From contig NZ_SLWA01000002.1 in the NCBI RefSeq assembly GCF_004345565.1, positions 310,001-374,000 on the forward strand: a stretch of 64,000 nt of DNA, in the 5' to 3' direction. Each line of letters opens with the position of its first letter. Positions within the stretch are counted from its first letter, which is position 1. The position numbers and the translations under genes were made by a program. This DNA is from Flavobacterium circumlabens (GTDB lineage Bacteria > Bacteroidota > Bacteroidia > Flavobacteriales > Flavobacteriaceae). Under the pieces are notes generated by a model that saw nothing but the letters and a program-made list of their open reading frames with translations, was not told the origin of the DNA and did not search any database. This document shows positions 1 to 8,039 of this stretch, piece by piece.

Positions 1-855
1 AAAAATACTCTATTTGAAAATAAAAAGACAAATCTAAATTTTTCAGAAGATGTTTCAGAGTTTAATAATACTCCAATTTTAGCAGATTGGCTGTATTTTG
101 AGTTGTATTGCAATACATATGCAGAAAATGAAATCTTAAATTATATATATGATCAAATTATTTCGAAAAATAAAGTAGAGCAGTTCTTTTTTGTTCGATA
201 CAATAATCCTGATAATCATTTAAGAGTACGATTTAAAACTAATTCAACAGCAGTAAAGAAATTTATTATCTCAAAATTGGAACAATTAAAAGTTCAGAAT
301 TGGGTAATTAAATATCAGATACTCCCTTACAAACAGGAACTTTACAGGTATGGAGGAATGGATTTAATGTTGCTTACTGAGAATTTTTTCACTCTAGACA
401 GTATAGATACACTGGAAAATGTTTTAAAGAAAGACTTAGAGATACAAGAAATATTTATTATCTCAGTGCTGAAACTAAAATATTATTTAAAGTTTTTTGA
501 TCTTAATATTGAGGAAATGATATTGTTTTGCGAGAATAATATACTTTATTTTTCTAATGAGTTTAATTTAAATGCAGATATGAGAAAATCTTTTAATAAA
601 GACTTTTCTAAAATTAAATCTGAAATAGATCTATTTGATTATAAGAACTTTTTATATGATTCAGAATTTAAAATAGTTCTTAATAATGCCTTGGATAATA
701 GCTATCTGGTAAAATACAGTTATATATCAGCTATTTTACATATGGGTGTGAATAGGGTTTTTAATGAGAATCAAAGATTTCATGAATTTAAAATGTACTA
801 TTTAGCAAAATGCTATTTGAATCAATTAAAATATACAACTAAAAACATAGAGTAA
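1..855 (+). CDS. LanB-like dehydratase, C-terminal part (5' truncated by window)
   Basis: The reading frame is open from the first base, so the gene starts outside the window; the first possible start inside (TTG at 103) lies within the conserved domain and is not a real start. The visible 284 residues match the C-terminal 'thiopeptide-type bacteriocin biosynthesis' (SpaB_C) domain: ADWLYFELYC near the start, then FFFVRYNNPDNHLRVRF and later YRYGG. In class I lanthipeptide enzymes this domain eliminates glutamate from glutamylated Ser/Thr to give dehydro residues. Whether an N-terminal glutamylation domain is fused upstream cannot be seen. The stop codon overlaps the next start (TAATG), so the two genes are translationally coupled. 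Base composition is markedly AT-rich compared with the housekeeping genes, consistent with acquisition by transfer. Confidence 0.8.
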   Translation, partial: KNTLFENKKTNLNFSEDVSEFNNTPILADWLYFELYCNTYAENEILNYIYDQIISKNKVEQFFFVRYNNPDNHLRVRFKTNSTAVKKFIISKLEQLKVQNWVIKYQILPYKQELYRYGGMDLMLLTENFFTLDSIDTLENVLKKDLEIQEIFIISVLKLKYYLKFFDLNIEEMILFCENNILYFSNEFNLNADMRKSFNKDFSKIKSEIDLFDYKNFLYDSEFKIVLNNALDNSYLVKYSYISAILHMGVNRVFNENQRFHEFKMYYLAKCYLNQLKYTTKNIE

Positions 856-2018
856 TGATAAACGATAATTTATTAGAAAAAATTATAAGCCCTTCTAGTT
901 TACAGGATTTTATGGAGAACTATTATGGCAAAAAGACACTGCACATTCAAAGAAATAACATTAGCTACTATGACTCGATAATATCTGCTTCAATTTTAGA
1001 TGAAATTTTGACATCTACTATTTTGACTGAAAAGAATTTGAGAGTTTCTAAAATTGATAAACAGATTCTTAAGAAAGAGTATAGTGTTCATGATGAATTC
1101 TATAATGAAGATCAAATTAATATAGGTAAGATGATGGAACTTTTCAATGATGGGGCTTCTATTATTATTGATAACATATCCAAGTTCAGTCGTAATATCC
1201 TTGATCTTGAAATAGAGATTAGCAAAAAAATAGGTTATATTAAAAATATTTCATCAAATTTATATCTCACGCCGTCAGATTGTCAAGCTTTTCCTCTCCA
1301 TTATGATACTTCCGAAATTTTTATTATTCAATTAGCAGGAACTAAAACATGGGAGCTATATGAGTATTCCAAGGAAGTTTATCCTTTGAAGAATTCTATA
1401 AACCATACTCTCCCAGAAAATACTTCCTGCATTAAAATTACATTGCAGCCAGGAGATATGATTTATATGCCTCGAGGGGTATCTCACAAAGTATATACAA
1501 ATGATGAACCATCACTCCATCTTACTATAAGTTTGTTTCCTCAGACTTTCGTAGACCTTTTTGAATTGATGCATACAACACTCAAAAATAATGATAGTAA
1601 TTTTCGTAAAAATATTACTAAACAGTCTTCTGTCACGGAGATTAAAAAGTTATTTACAGATAGTTTAGATCAAACTCAACTAACTGTTTTTTTAGAAACA
1701 CTGATTAGTAGAAACAGATATAGTGAACTTTACCAATACACAGATATTATAAATAGTATTTTTGAAGAAGTTGATTTTAAGAAAACGGATTTTAAGTTTA
1801 GAAAATATGCGAATATTAATTATTCTCAGGGTACAAGTTTAATTCTATATGGAACTAAAAAAGTCGAAATTGAAGGTGATTTTTCTAATTTAAAACTGTT
1901 TCTCAATAATGATAGTGTTCTTAACTTAGAGAATATGAAAGTTCATTTTGAAGAAGAATTATCCGAAGAATTACTTTATTTATTATTACAAGAAGGTATC
2001 ATCTATAGAATATGTTAA
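855..2018 (+). CDS. JmjC/cupin-like 2-oxoglutarate oxygenase of the RiPP cluster
   Basis: This 387-residue protein carries a JmjC/cupin_4-type Fe(II) site: HYD (His149, Asp151) and the distal His211 in MPRGVSHKVY, preceded by LQPGDMIYMP. The GTKTWELY stretch (about residues 162-169) lies where family members bind 2-oxoglutarate. Relatives of the RoxA/MINA class hydroxylate protein side chains, and the C-terminal part (from about residue 265) resembles the helical/winged-helix extension of that class. Sandwiched between a LanB-like enzyme and a peptide exporter, with overlaps at both ends (TAATG upstream, 7 bases downstream), it most likely modifies the precursor peptide, for example by beta-hydroxylation. 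That role is inferred from context; protein hydroxylase is the safe call. Confidence 0.75.
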   Translation: MINDNLLEKIISPSSLQDFMENYYGKKTLHIQRNNISYYDSIISASILDEILTSTILTEKNLRVSKIDKQILKKEYSVHDEFYNEDQINIGKMMELFNDGASIIIDNISKFSRNILDLEIEISKKIGYIKNISSNLYLTPSDCQAFPLHYDTSEIFIIQLAGTKTWELYEYSKEVYPLKNSINHTLPENTSCIKITLQPGDMIYMPRGVSHKVYTNDEPSLHLTISLFPQTFVDLFELMHTTLKNNDSNFRKNITKQSSVTEIKKLFTDSLDQTQLTVFLETLISRNRYSELYQYTDIINSIFEEVDFKKTDFKFRKYANINYSQGTSLILYGTKKVEIEGDFSNLKLFLNNDSVLNLENMKVHFEEELSEELLYLLLQEGIIYRIC

Positions 2019-4270
2019 AAAAATTCCCAAATTTTATTCAGGCAGATTCTAAGGATTGCGGTCCAACTTGTTTAAAAATAATTTCCAAATACTACGGTAA
2101 AAATGTAAATATTCAGGAATTGAGGAATTACAGTGAAACTACCCGTGAGGGAAGTAATTTATTACTGCTAAGTGATGCTGCAGAGAAGATTGGATTTAGA
2201 ACTTTGGGGGCTAAATTATCGGTAGTTGAACTTGATGAAATGCCAATGCCTTGCATTTTACATTGGAACAATAATCACTATGTAGTTTTATATGAAGTAA
2301 AGAAGCTAAAGTTTGAAAAAATCAAAAAGAAGTTAGGTAGAATTGGATTTAAATTTGATTTGTCGTTAGGTCAGGTATTTAAAGTTTCAGACCCTGGACG
2401 TGGTTTACTGGAATATAACAAAGAAGAATTTACCAAATCTTGGATTGGAAATAATGCTACTGATTTTACCCAAGATGGAATTGCTTTATTAATTGAATCT
2501 ACTCCAAAATTTTTTGAATCGGAATTTGAACAAGATCGTAAAGGATTCGGATTTGAAATGCTGTCAAAATATGTCTTGCGATACAAATCATTCTTGGTGC
2601 AATTAGCTATCGGATTGTTTGCCAGTAGTATTTTACAATTAATCATTCCGTTTTTAACCCAAAGTATCGTTGATATTGGAATACAGAACCAAAACATAAA
2701 TTTTATTTATTTAATTCTTTTCGCACAATTATTTCTTTTTGCAGGAAAAACTGGTTTGGAGCTTATCCGTAGTTGGATATTATTACATCTTTCCACAAGA
2801 ATAAATATTTCTCTGATTTCTGATTTCTTCATTAAATTAATGAATTTACCCATTTCATTTTTTGATGTCCGAATGACTGGAGATATTATGCAACGTATTA
2901 ATGACCATCGAAGAATTGAGAAAATCCTTACTTCTTCATCTTTGAATGTTTTGTTCTCTGTAATTAATATGTTCGTTATGGGCGGAGTTTTAGCTTATTA
3001 TAACATCAAAATATTTTTTGTTTTTTTTGTAGGAAGTATTCTCTATTTCGGCTGGATTCTTTTATTTTTAGAGAGGAGAAAGGATTTAGATTACAAACGA
3101 TTTTCGCAAGTTTCAGAAGAACAAAGTAAAGTTATGGAGCTTATTAATGGAATGCAGGAGATAAAATTGCATAATGCTGAAAAACAAAAGCGCTGGGGAT
3201 GGGAATATGTGCAGGCTAGGCTTTTTAAGGTTTCTATAAAAGGTTTAGTTTTAGAGCAGACCCAAACTATTGGGTCGTCTGTCATTAATGAATTGAAAAA
3301 TATTTTAATAATTTTTCTTTCTGCTAAATTGGTTATTGAAGGGGAGATTACACTTGGTATGATGTTGGCTATCAGCTCTATTGTAGGGAGTTTAAATGGG
3401 CCTATTATACAAATTATAGAGTTTGTCAGAGAACTTCAGGATGCAAAAATAGCATTGGCCAGGTTATCTGAGATTCATGATAAAGAAGATGAAACTGATC
3501 ATGAATTTCTGCAAACTAATGATGTTCCTTTTAATGATGATATTAAAATTGATAATATTTCGTATCGTTATTTAGGTTCTGATGTTCCTGTTCTCAAGAA
3601 TCTCAGTTTAATTATTCCAGCCAAGAAAATAACCGCAATTGTAGGAACGAGTGGCAGTGGAAAGACAACATTGATGAAATTGCTTCTTAAATTTTATGAA
3701 CCTAATGAAGGTGAACTAAATATAGGGAGTACTAAATTAAAAAACATTTCCCAAAAAGCCTGGCGATCAAATATTGGAACAGTAATGCAGGAAGGATTTA
3801 TTTTTAGTGATACTATCGCCAATAATATAGCTATTGGTGTTGATAAGGTTGATAAAGAAAGATTGGCTTACGCTGCGGATGTAGCTAATATTAAAGAATA
3901 TATAAGCAGTTTACCTCTTGGATATAACTCAAAGATAGGTTCTGAAGGATTAGGAATGAGTACAGGACAAAAACAAAGACTACTTATTGCAAGGGCGGTT
4001 TATAAAAACCCTGAAATATTGTTTTTTGATGAGGCAACATCTGCTTTGGATGCCAATAACGAAAAAGAAATTATGCAAAAACTTGATATTTTCTTTAAAG
4101 ACAAAACTGTCGTTGTCATTGCACATCGATTAAGTACAGTTATGAATGCAGACCAAATTGTAGTTTTGGATAAAGGAAAAATCATTGAGATTGGTTCTCA
4201 TTCCGCTTTAGTAGAACAAAAAGGAAATTATTTTGAGCTAGTTCGAAATCAATTACAATTAGGAAATTAA
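2012..4270 (+). CDS. Peptidase-containing ABC transporter (C39 leader peptidase/exporter)
   Basis: The 752-residue protein has three parts. Residues 1-145 form a C39 papain-like peptidase with Gln10, Cys16 (KDCGPTC), His89 (NNHYVV) and Asp127 (DPG), which cuts leader peptides after a double-glycine motif. A six-helix ABC exporter membrane domain follows (about 185-470). The ATPase domain has Walker A GTSGSGKTT (about 543), signature STGQKQR (about 645), Walker B EILFFDEATSALD (about 667) and the H-loop IAHRL. All catalytic residues are present, so it should be functional. It overlaps the JmjC gene by 7 bases and ends 2 bases before the HlyD-type adaptor gene, forming a type I-like export unit for the modified peptide. 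Confidence 0.93.
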   Translation: MLKKFPNFIQADSKDCGPTCLKIISKYYGKNVNIQELRNYSETTREGSNLLLLSDAAEKIGFRTLGAKLSVVELDEMPMPCILHWNNNHYVVLYEVKKLKFEKIKKKLGRIGFKFDLSLGQVFKVSDPGRGLLEYNKEEFTKSWIGNNATDFTQDGIALLIESTPKFFESEFEQDRKGFGFEMLSKYVLRYKSFLVQLAIGLFASSILQLIIPFLTQSIVDIGIQNQNINFIYLILFAQLFLFAGKTGLELIRSWILLHLSTRINISLISDFFIKLMNLPISFFDVRMTGDIMQRINDHRRIEKILTSSSLNVLFSVINMFVMGGVLAYYNIKIFFVFFVGSILYFGWILLFLERRKDLDYKRFSQVSEEQSKVMELINGMQEIKLHNAEKQKRWGWEYVQARLFKVSIKGLVLEQTQTIGSSVINELKNILIIFLSAKLVIEGEITLGMMLAISSIVGSLNGPIIQIIEFVRELQDAKIALARLSEIHDKEDETDHEFLQTNDVPFNDDIKIDNISYRYLGSDVPVLKNLSLIIPAKKITAIVGTSGSGKTTLMKLLLKFYEPNEGELNIGSTKLKNISQKAWRSNIGTVMQEGFIFSDTIANNIAIGVDKVDKERLAYAADVANIKEYISSLPLGYNSKIGSEGLGMSTGQKQRLLIARAVYKNPEILFFDEATSALDANNEKEIMQKLDIFFKDKTVVVIAHRLSTVMNADQIVVLDKGKIIEIGSHSALVEQKGNYFELVRNQLQLGN

Positions 4271-4272
4271 TT

Positions 4273-5568
4273 ATGGCTGAAGATAATACTACATTTGAAT
4301 TAAGAAGTGAAGAAGTTCAGGACATTCTAACAAAAGTACCGCATTGGATGATACGCTGGGGAACTGTTGTGATATTTGCTATTATATTTATGCTTTTTTT
4401 CGTGTCCTGGTTTATCAAATATCCGGACGTTGTAAATACCGAAATTGTCATTACAACCAATATTCCACCAGAGAAGATAGTCTCAAAGTCATCGGGTAGA
4501 ATCGAAGCTATTCTGGTCAAAGACAAATCGATAGTTTCAAAAAATAGTACCTTGGCCATTATTGAAAGCACAGCCAATTACAATGATGTTTTTTTATTAA
4601 AAAAAATCGTTAATAATTATAATATCAACGATTCAAAAAAAGCTTTTCCTTTTCCTTTGCTAAAAAATGCGCAATTGGGAGAAATTGAAACTGCTTTTGC
4701 CGTTTTTCAAAAAGATTATGAGGCTGAACAATTAAACAAAGAATTACAGCCTTTTCAGGTTGAAAACAGAGCGCAGGTTTCAGAAAAAGTGCAGATCAAG
4801 GAAAGACTGGAAATTCTACAACAGCAAAAAGTTATTAACGAAAGCGAATTGCAGTTGCAGAAAAATGAAATTTCCCGTTTTGAAACCTTATTCAATAAAG
4901 GAATTATTTCGGCCCAGGAAATGGAAGCTAAAAAATTAGTTTATCTTCAGGCTCAGAAGAACTACAAGGGACTTTTATCGTCTATTTCTCAGTTGAGGTC
5001 TTCTTTGATTGACAATTCAAAATTAAGTCAAAATTCGCAGATAAGCGGCACTAAAGAGGAAGTTAACCTTGGTCGTAACATGGCACAATCTTTTTACCAA
5101 CTTAAAAAAGTAATAAAAGATTGGGAAATGACTTATACACTAAAATCATCAATTAGTGGAGTGGTTACTTTTTTACAGGTTTGGACAGAAAACCAAACTA
5201 TAAATGTTGGTGATAATGTTTTCTCTATTATTCCGGTCACTAAAAATGGATTTATCGGAAAAGTTAAAGCACCTGCTTTGAACTCAGGAAAAATAAAATT
5301 GGGACAAAAGGTTAATATAAGATTAGCTAATTTCCCAGACAGAGAATTTGGAGTTTTAAAAGGCAAAATTCAGAATATTTCATTAGTTCCCGATAAAGAT
5401 GGGAATCTATTATTGGATGTAGCCCTTCCTGACGGATTACAGACTTCTTATAAAAAAGAAATCGTATTTCAGCAGGAAATGAAAGGAAGTGCTGAAATTG
5501 TTACAGAAGATTTACGCTTAATCGAAAGAATCTTATATCAGTTTAAAAGTATTTTTGAACAGGTATAG
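4273..5568 (+). CDS. HlyD-family membrane fusion protein for peptide export
   Basis: The 431-residue protein has a short cytoplasmic N-terminus, one membrane helix (about residues 26-48, WGTVVIFAIIFMLFFVSWF), a lipoyl/barrel-sandwich half (ISKSSGRIEAILVKDKSIV), a long coiled-coil hairpin (about 150-260, rich in Gln, Glu and Lys), the second lipoyl half (TLKSSISGVVTFLQVW) and a beta-barrel end. This is the layout of HlyD/BhlP adaptors that pair with C39 ABC exporters to bridge the periplasm to an outer-membrane channel. It begins 2 bases after the ABC gene. It is the last intact gene of the RiPP unit; no outer-membrane factor follows it here, so a TolC-like partner elsewhere is expected. Confidence 0.9.
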   Translation: MAEDNTTFELRSEEVQDILTKVPHWMIRWGTVVIFAIIFMLFFVSWFIKYPDVVNTEIVITTNIPPEKIVSKSSGRIEAILVKDKSIVSKNSTLAIIESTANYNDVFLLKKIVNNYNINDSKKAFPFPLLKNAQLGEIETAFAVFQKDYEAEQLNKELQPFQVENRAQVSEKVQIKERLEILQQQKVINESELQLQKNEISRFETLFNKGIISAQEMEAKKLVYLQAQKNYKGLLSSISQLRSSLIDNSKLSQNSQISGTKEEVNLGRNMAQSFYQLKKVIKDWEMTYTLKSSISGVVTFLQVWTENQTINVGDNVFSIIPVTKNGFIGKVKAPALNSGKIKLGQKVNIRLANFPDREFGVLKGKIQNISLVPDKDGNLLLDVALPDGLQTSYKKEIVFQQEMKGSAEIVTEDLRLIERILYQFKSIFEQV

Positions 5569-6055
5569 ATTAGGTTTTGGGAATTGGCAAAAATTAAAAA
5601 AAGAAGGAATATTTTAAGTGAGCATATTATAAGAAATATCGATTATTTCAGTGATGATTATCAATATTCCCTATTGTAACATTCTTTAAATGGATAAAAC
5701 AAAATTCAGTAATAAAAAATTAGGGATATTCATAAAAAGCTGTCAAAATACACATTTGGATTGCCATTTTAAACTATTTAATTGTTGCGTATGTGTGAAA
5801 AATATGAAAAAAGCGAATTATCAATCTATCAGATTATGCAAATTTTAATCACATCAGATTTTGACAAAACTCCTTTTAGGTAATTATTAAATGAATTTAA
5901 AAACAATCAAAATGTCAATGATTAATAATATAATATTTTTGATGATTTTAATTTTTTTTAACGCACCAGCACTAATTTCAAATAAAGAATAACCAATTGC
6001 TATTTTCAATATATTTTATTATTAATTTTCATATCCAACCTTAACAACTATACGC
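5569..6055 (+). other. 487-base intergenic stretch after the RiPP operon
   Basis: Very AT-rich. It holds two short + strand frames: a Cys-rich 52-codon frame (5690-5848, listed separately) and a 33-codon hydrophobic frame (5891-5992) resembling a lone signal peptide or membrane helix (MINNIIFLMILIFF). No convincing hairpin terminator was seen after the HlyD gene. Confidence 0.5.
5690..5848 (+). CDS. Possible small cysteine-rich peptide (52 aa), uncertain
   Basis: An ATG-initiated frame of 52 codons encodes a basic peptide with six cysteines (residues 18, 25, 32, 33, 35 and 50), including the cluster NCCVCV. It lies 121 bases downstream of the HlyD adaptor gene on the same strand. Cysteine density is unusual for random AT-rich DNA, and RiPP precursors often sit next to their enzymes, so it is recorded. 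Against it: there is no double-glycine leader motif for the C39 peptidase, Ser/Thr content is modest, and no promoter is evident. It could equally be chance or a relic. Confidence 0.2.
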   Translation: MDKTKFSNKKLGIFIKSCQNTHLDCHFKLFNCCVCVKNMKKANYQSIRLCKF

Positions 6056-6316
6056 ATGCCTTTGATATCCAAAGAAAAGTTTTCTGAAGCAGCCGGCATT
6101 TCTAAAATTCCTATCCCTGGATTTTCCTCTTATTTAATGAAAGTATTTAAAATCAATGATTTAAATACTATTGTAAAAGAGGGAAGCAATCTCGAGGGTG
6201 CTGATTTTGCTAATTATGTTTTAACGAAAATTGGTGTGAAAGTCCAATTTGATGCTTCAGAATTATTAAATATTCCCAGCGAAGGAGCATTTATAATTAT
6301 TGCAAATCATCATCTA
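6056..6316 (+). pseudogene. Lysophospholipid acyltransferase, N-terminal fragment cut by IS sequence
   Basis: About 87 codons match the start of PlsC-type acyltransferases of Bacteroidota: a lead with two conserved blocks, then SEGAFIIIANH, which should continue as P-F/Y-G and the catalytic HxxxxD region. Instead the frame runs into sequence of an IS982-type transposase read from the other strand and stops at 6325. The NHX4D catalytic motif is therefore lost and the gene cannot make an active enzyme. The exact junction is within about 6305-6325. The rest of the acyltransferase was not found beyond the transposase fragment, so this is a deletion-associated relic rather than a simple insertion. 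Confidence 0.75.
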
Positions 6317-6790
6317 TTCTTTTAGAGTTTGATTTTCTTTGAATCTTCAAAAACACACATTTTCTCTGAAATGCTGCATCTTCTAAACTGTAATCCAAAT
6401 ACGCACTATCGCCGTAAATAGAAGCTTCAGCTGGTAATTTATCTATCATTTTTCCAAGTGCTTTTGCATCGGCTGTTTTTCCTGGAGTGAAATGAAAAGC
6501 TATTGGTATTCCATCTTTTGTGGTCACTAATTGTACTTTAACCCCGTAAAAACAACTTTTCATACTTGCTGTGTAACCTCTCCATTTCTTCTCCTTAAGT
6601 ATTTTGCAATTTGTGATTCTCATATTATTACAAACCGCAACTGGAAAAGAATCAATTATATACTGCATTTCACAGCAAAAGGTTTTAAATAAGAACTTAC
6701 AATCTCAAATAGCTCATAAAGAAGCTTTCCAATTTTATGAAGACGCCTATTGAATCTACTTTTCTCTAACATATTGGGAATAAAGCAAAA
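6297..6790 (-). pseudogene. IS982-type transposase fragment, frameshifted and truncated
   Basis: Read on the minus strand, 6666-6297 encodes 123 residues with typical IS982-family motifs: YIIDSFPVAVC (first Asp of the DDE triad), KSCFYGVKVQLVTTKDGIP and YGDSAYLDYS (second Asp). The third acidic residue region is missing at the 3' end. Upstream (6685-6790) another frame reads FIPNMLEKSRFNRRLHKIGK, which belongs to the same family, so a frameshift around 6680-6690 separates the two halves. The N-terminal 50 or so residues and the terminal inverted repeats are not recognisable. It is a dead remnant that joins the acyltransferase fragment at its 3' end. Confidence 0.8.
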
Positions 6791-6820
6791 AAACCAGTAA
6801 ATCCTTGGATTTACTGGTTT
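6791..6820. terminator. Perfect 14-bp hairpin (terminator-like or IS-end palindrome)
   Basis: Two 14-base arms, AAACCAGTAAATCC and its exact complement, are separated by only TT, and A-runs flank the left arm. On the minus strand the stem is followed by a T-run, as in an intrinsic terminator. It lies exactly where the recognisable transposase frame fades out. Confidence 0.55.
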
Positions 6821-8039
6821 AAGACATCTTTTTGAGGCTTTTTGAAAAAAATGAAAAAGGTTAGTTTTTCATGCTTTTGGCCTTCTGGGATCAAAACAAG
6901 AAAACCCCCTGTATTTGCACGGGCTTTTTATTCCGCGGAGAAAGAGGTACCGCTAACCATATATAGATCCCAGCAATTACTTGTGTTTTTAGATTTTTTT
7001 TAAACTTGATACACCCATAGGTACAGTACAAATTTAAATCTCAAATTTTCGTACAAATATAAAATTTCTGTCAAAAAAAGGATTAAAATGCCAATAAATC
7101 TATTGACTTTTTATGCGGTTTTATGTTTAATATGTTAATTAGCAATAGTGTATGTGAATTTTTAATTTAGCACGACCAATTAACTTTCTAACGATGAACC
7201 AACTGCAACAGTTTAGCCTCGAAATACCGTTTGAGGCAAGTTTTAAACTAGATGAACCGCTTTATTATTTTAAAGATTTTATAAAGATTGTGGCAGCTTT
7301 CGCCAATTTGCCCTTAAGGCTGGATCGCATAATTTAACATCAACCTTCCGATATTAATAATCCTAATAATGCAATCCTTCAAGTGTATTATAGTTAATCT
7401 GTTGCATGTAGCTTTCTAAATTCAGGTAAATCCTGTAATATGTTCCTCATAGAGATAATTTCTGATGATGTTTTGTCTGCTAAATTCAAAAGGTGTTCAT
7501 CTATAATCATCTACGGTTTAGAAATCTTTAAATCAGGTTGTTTGGAATTTTAAAGTTTTTAGAAAACAAGTATTTATACGCGATTTGCATCCGCAGATTA
7601 TAGTTAATTTCGATATGGTAAATGAAAGCAGGTGAAAGAACTAATTTAGCTCCAGCCCAAAAAATGCTAGAAATGGGTTGTCTATATTTTGTCCTTTTTA
7701 TTTGTGATGAAATTGAATCGAAATAAGCTTGGATCAGCTTCTACTGATTAAGTTTCCTTTGAATATTAATACGTCATTTATAGAATATATGAAGTTTAGT
7801 ATTTAAACGATTAATAGGGTTTTTAATCAATTTTTCATTGCTAAAAAATAAGTTATTTAAACATTAGTCTGACGGATTTAGTTTTTCGGCTTTAGAAAAA
7901 GCAGTAAGCAGAAAAGGGATTATAGGGTGTGAAGAGATTAAAACTTTTGATTATGCAGCATAGTAATTAGAGTAGCAGCTTCCTTCTTCAAAAAAAGCGG
8001 GGTTGCGAGAGATTTTAGATAAACCAAAAACTAGACCTT
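6821..8039. other. Non-coding/decayed 1.2-kb stretch with gene relics
   Basis: No intact gene was seen. The stretch holds an 8-bp stem (CTGGGATC 6885-6892 with GATCCCAG 6966-6973) around a smaller hairpin and a tRNA-3'-end-like string. It also has a 47-codon + frame at 7194-7337 (starts MNQLQQFSLEIPFEASFKLD, unrecognised) and a 39-codon - frame at about 7512-7393 (MIIDEHLLNLADKTSSEIIS, unrecognised). The rest has many stops in every frame. I read it as remains of one or more mobile elements. Confidence 0.5.

Noticed and set aside
103..855. A complete 250-residue gene starting at TTG 103
   Set aside because: The frame is open from base 1 and the SpaB_C domain begins before 103, so the true start is outside the window.
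6930..6960. A tRNA gene
   Set aside because: Only about 13 bases resemble a tRNA 3' end; no acceptor stem, anticodon arm or D arm can be drawn.
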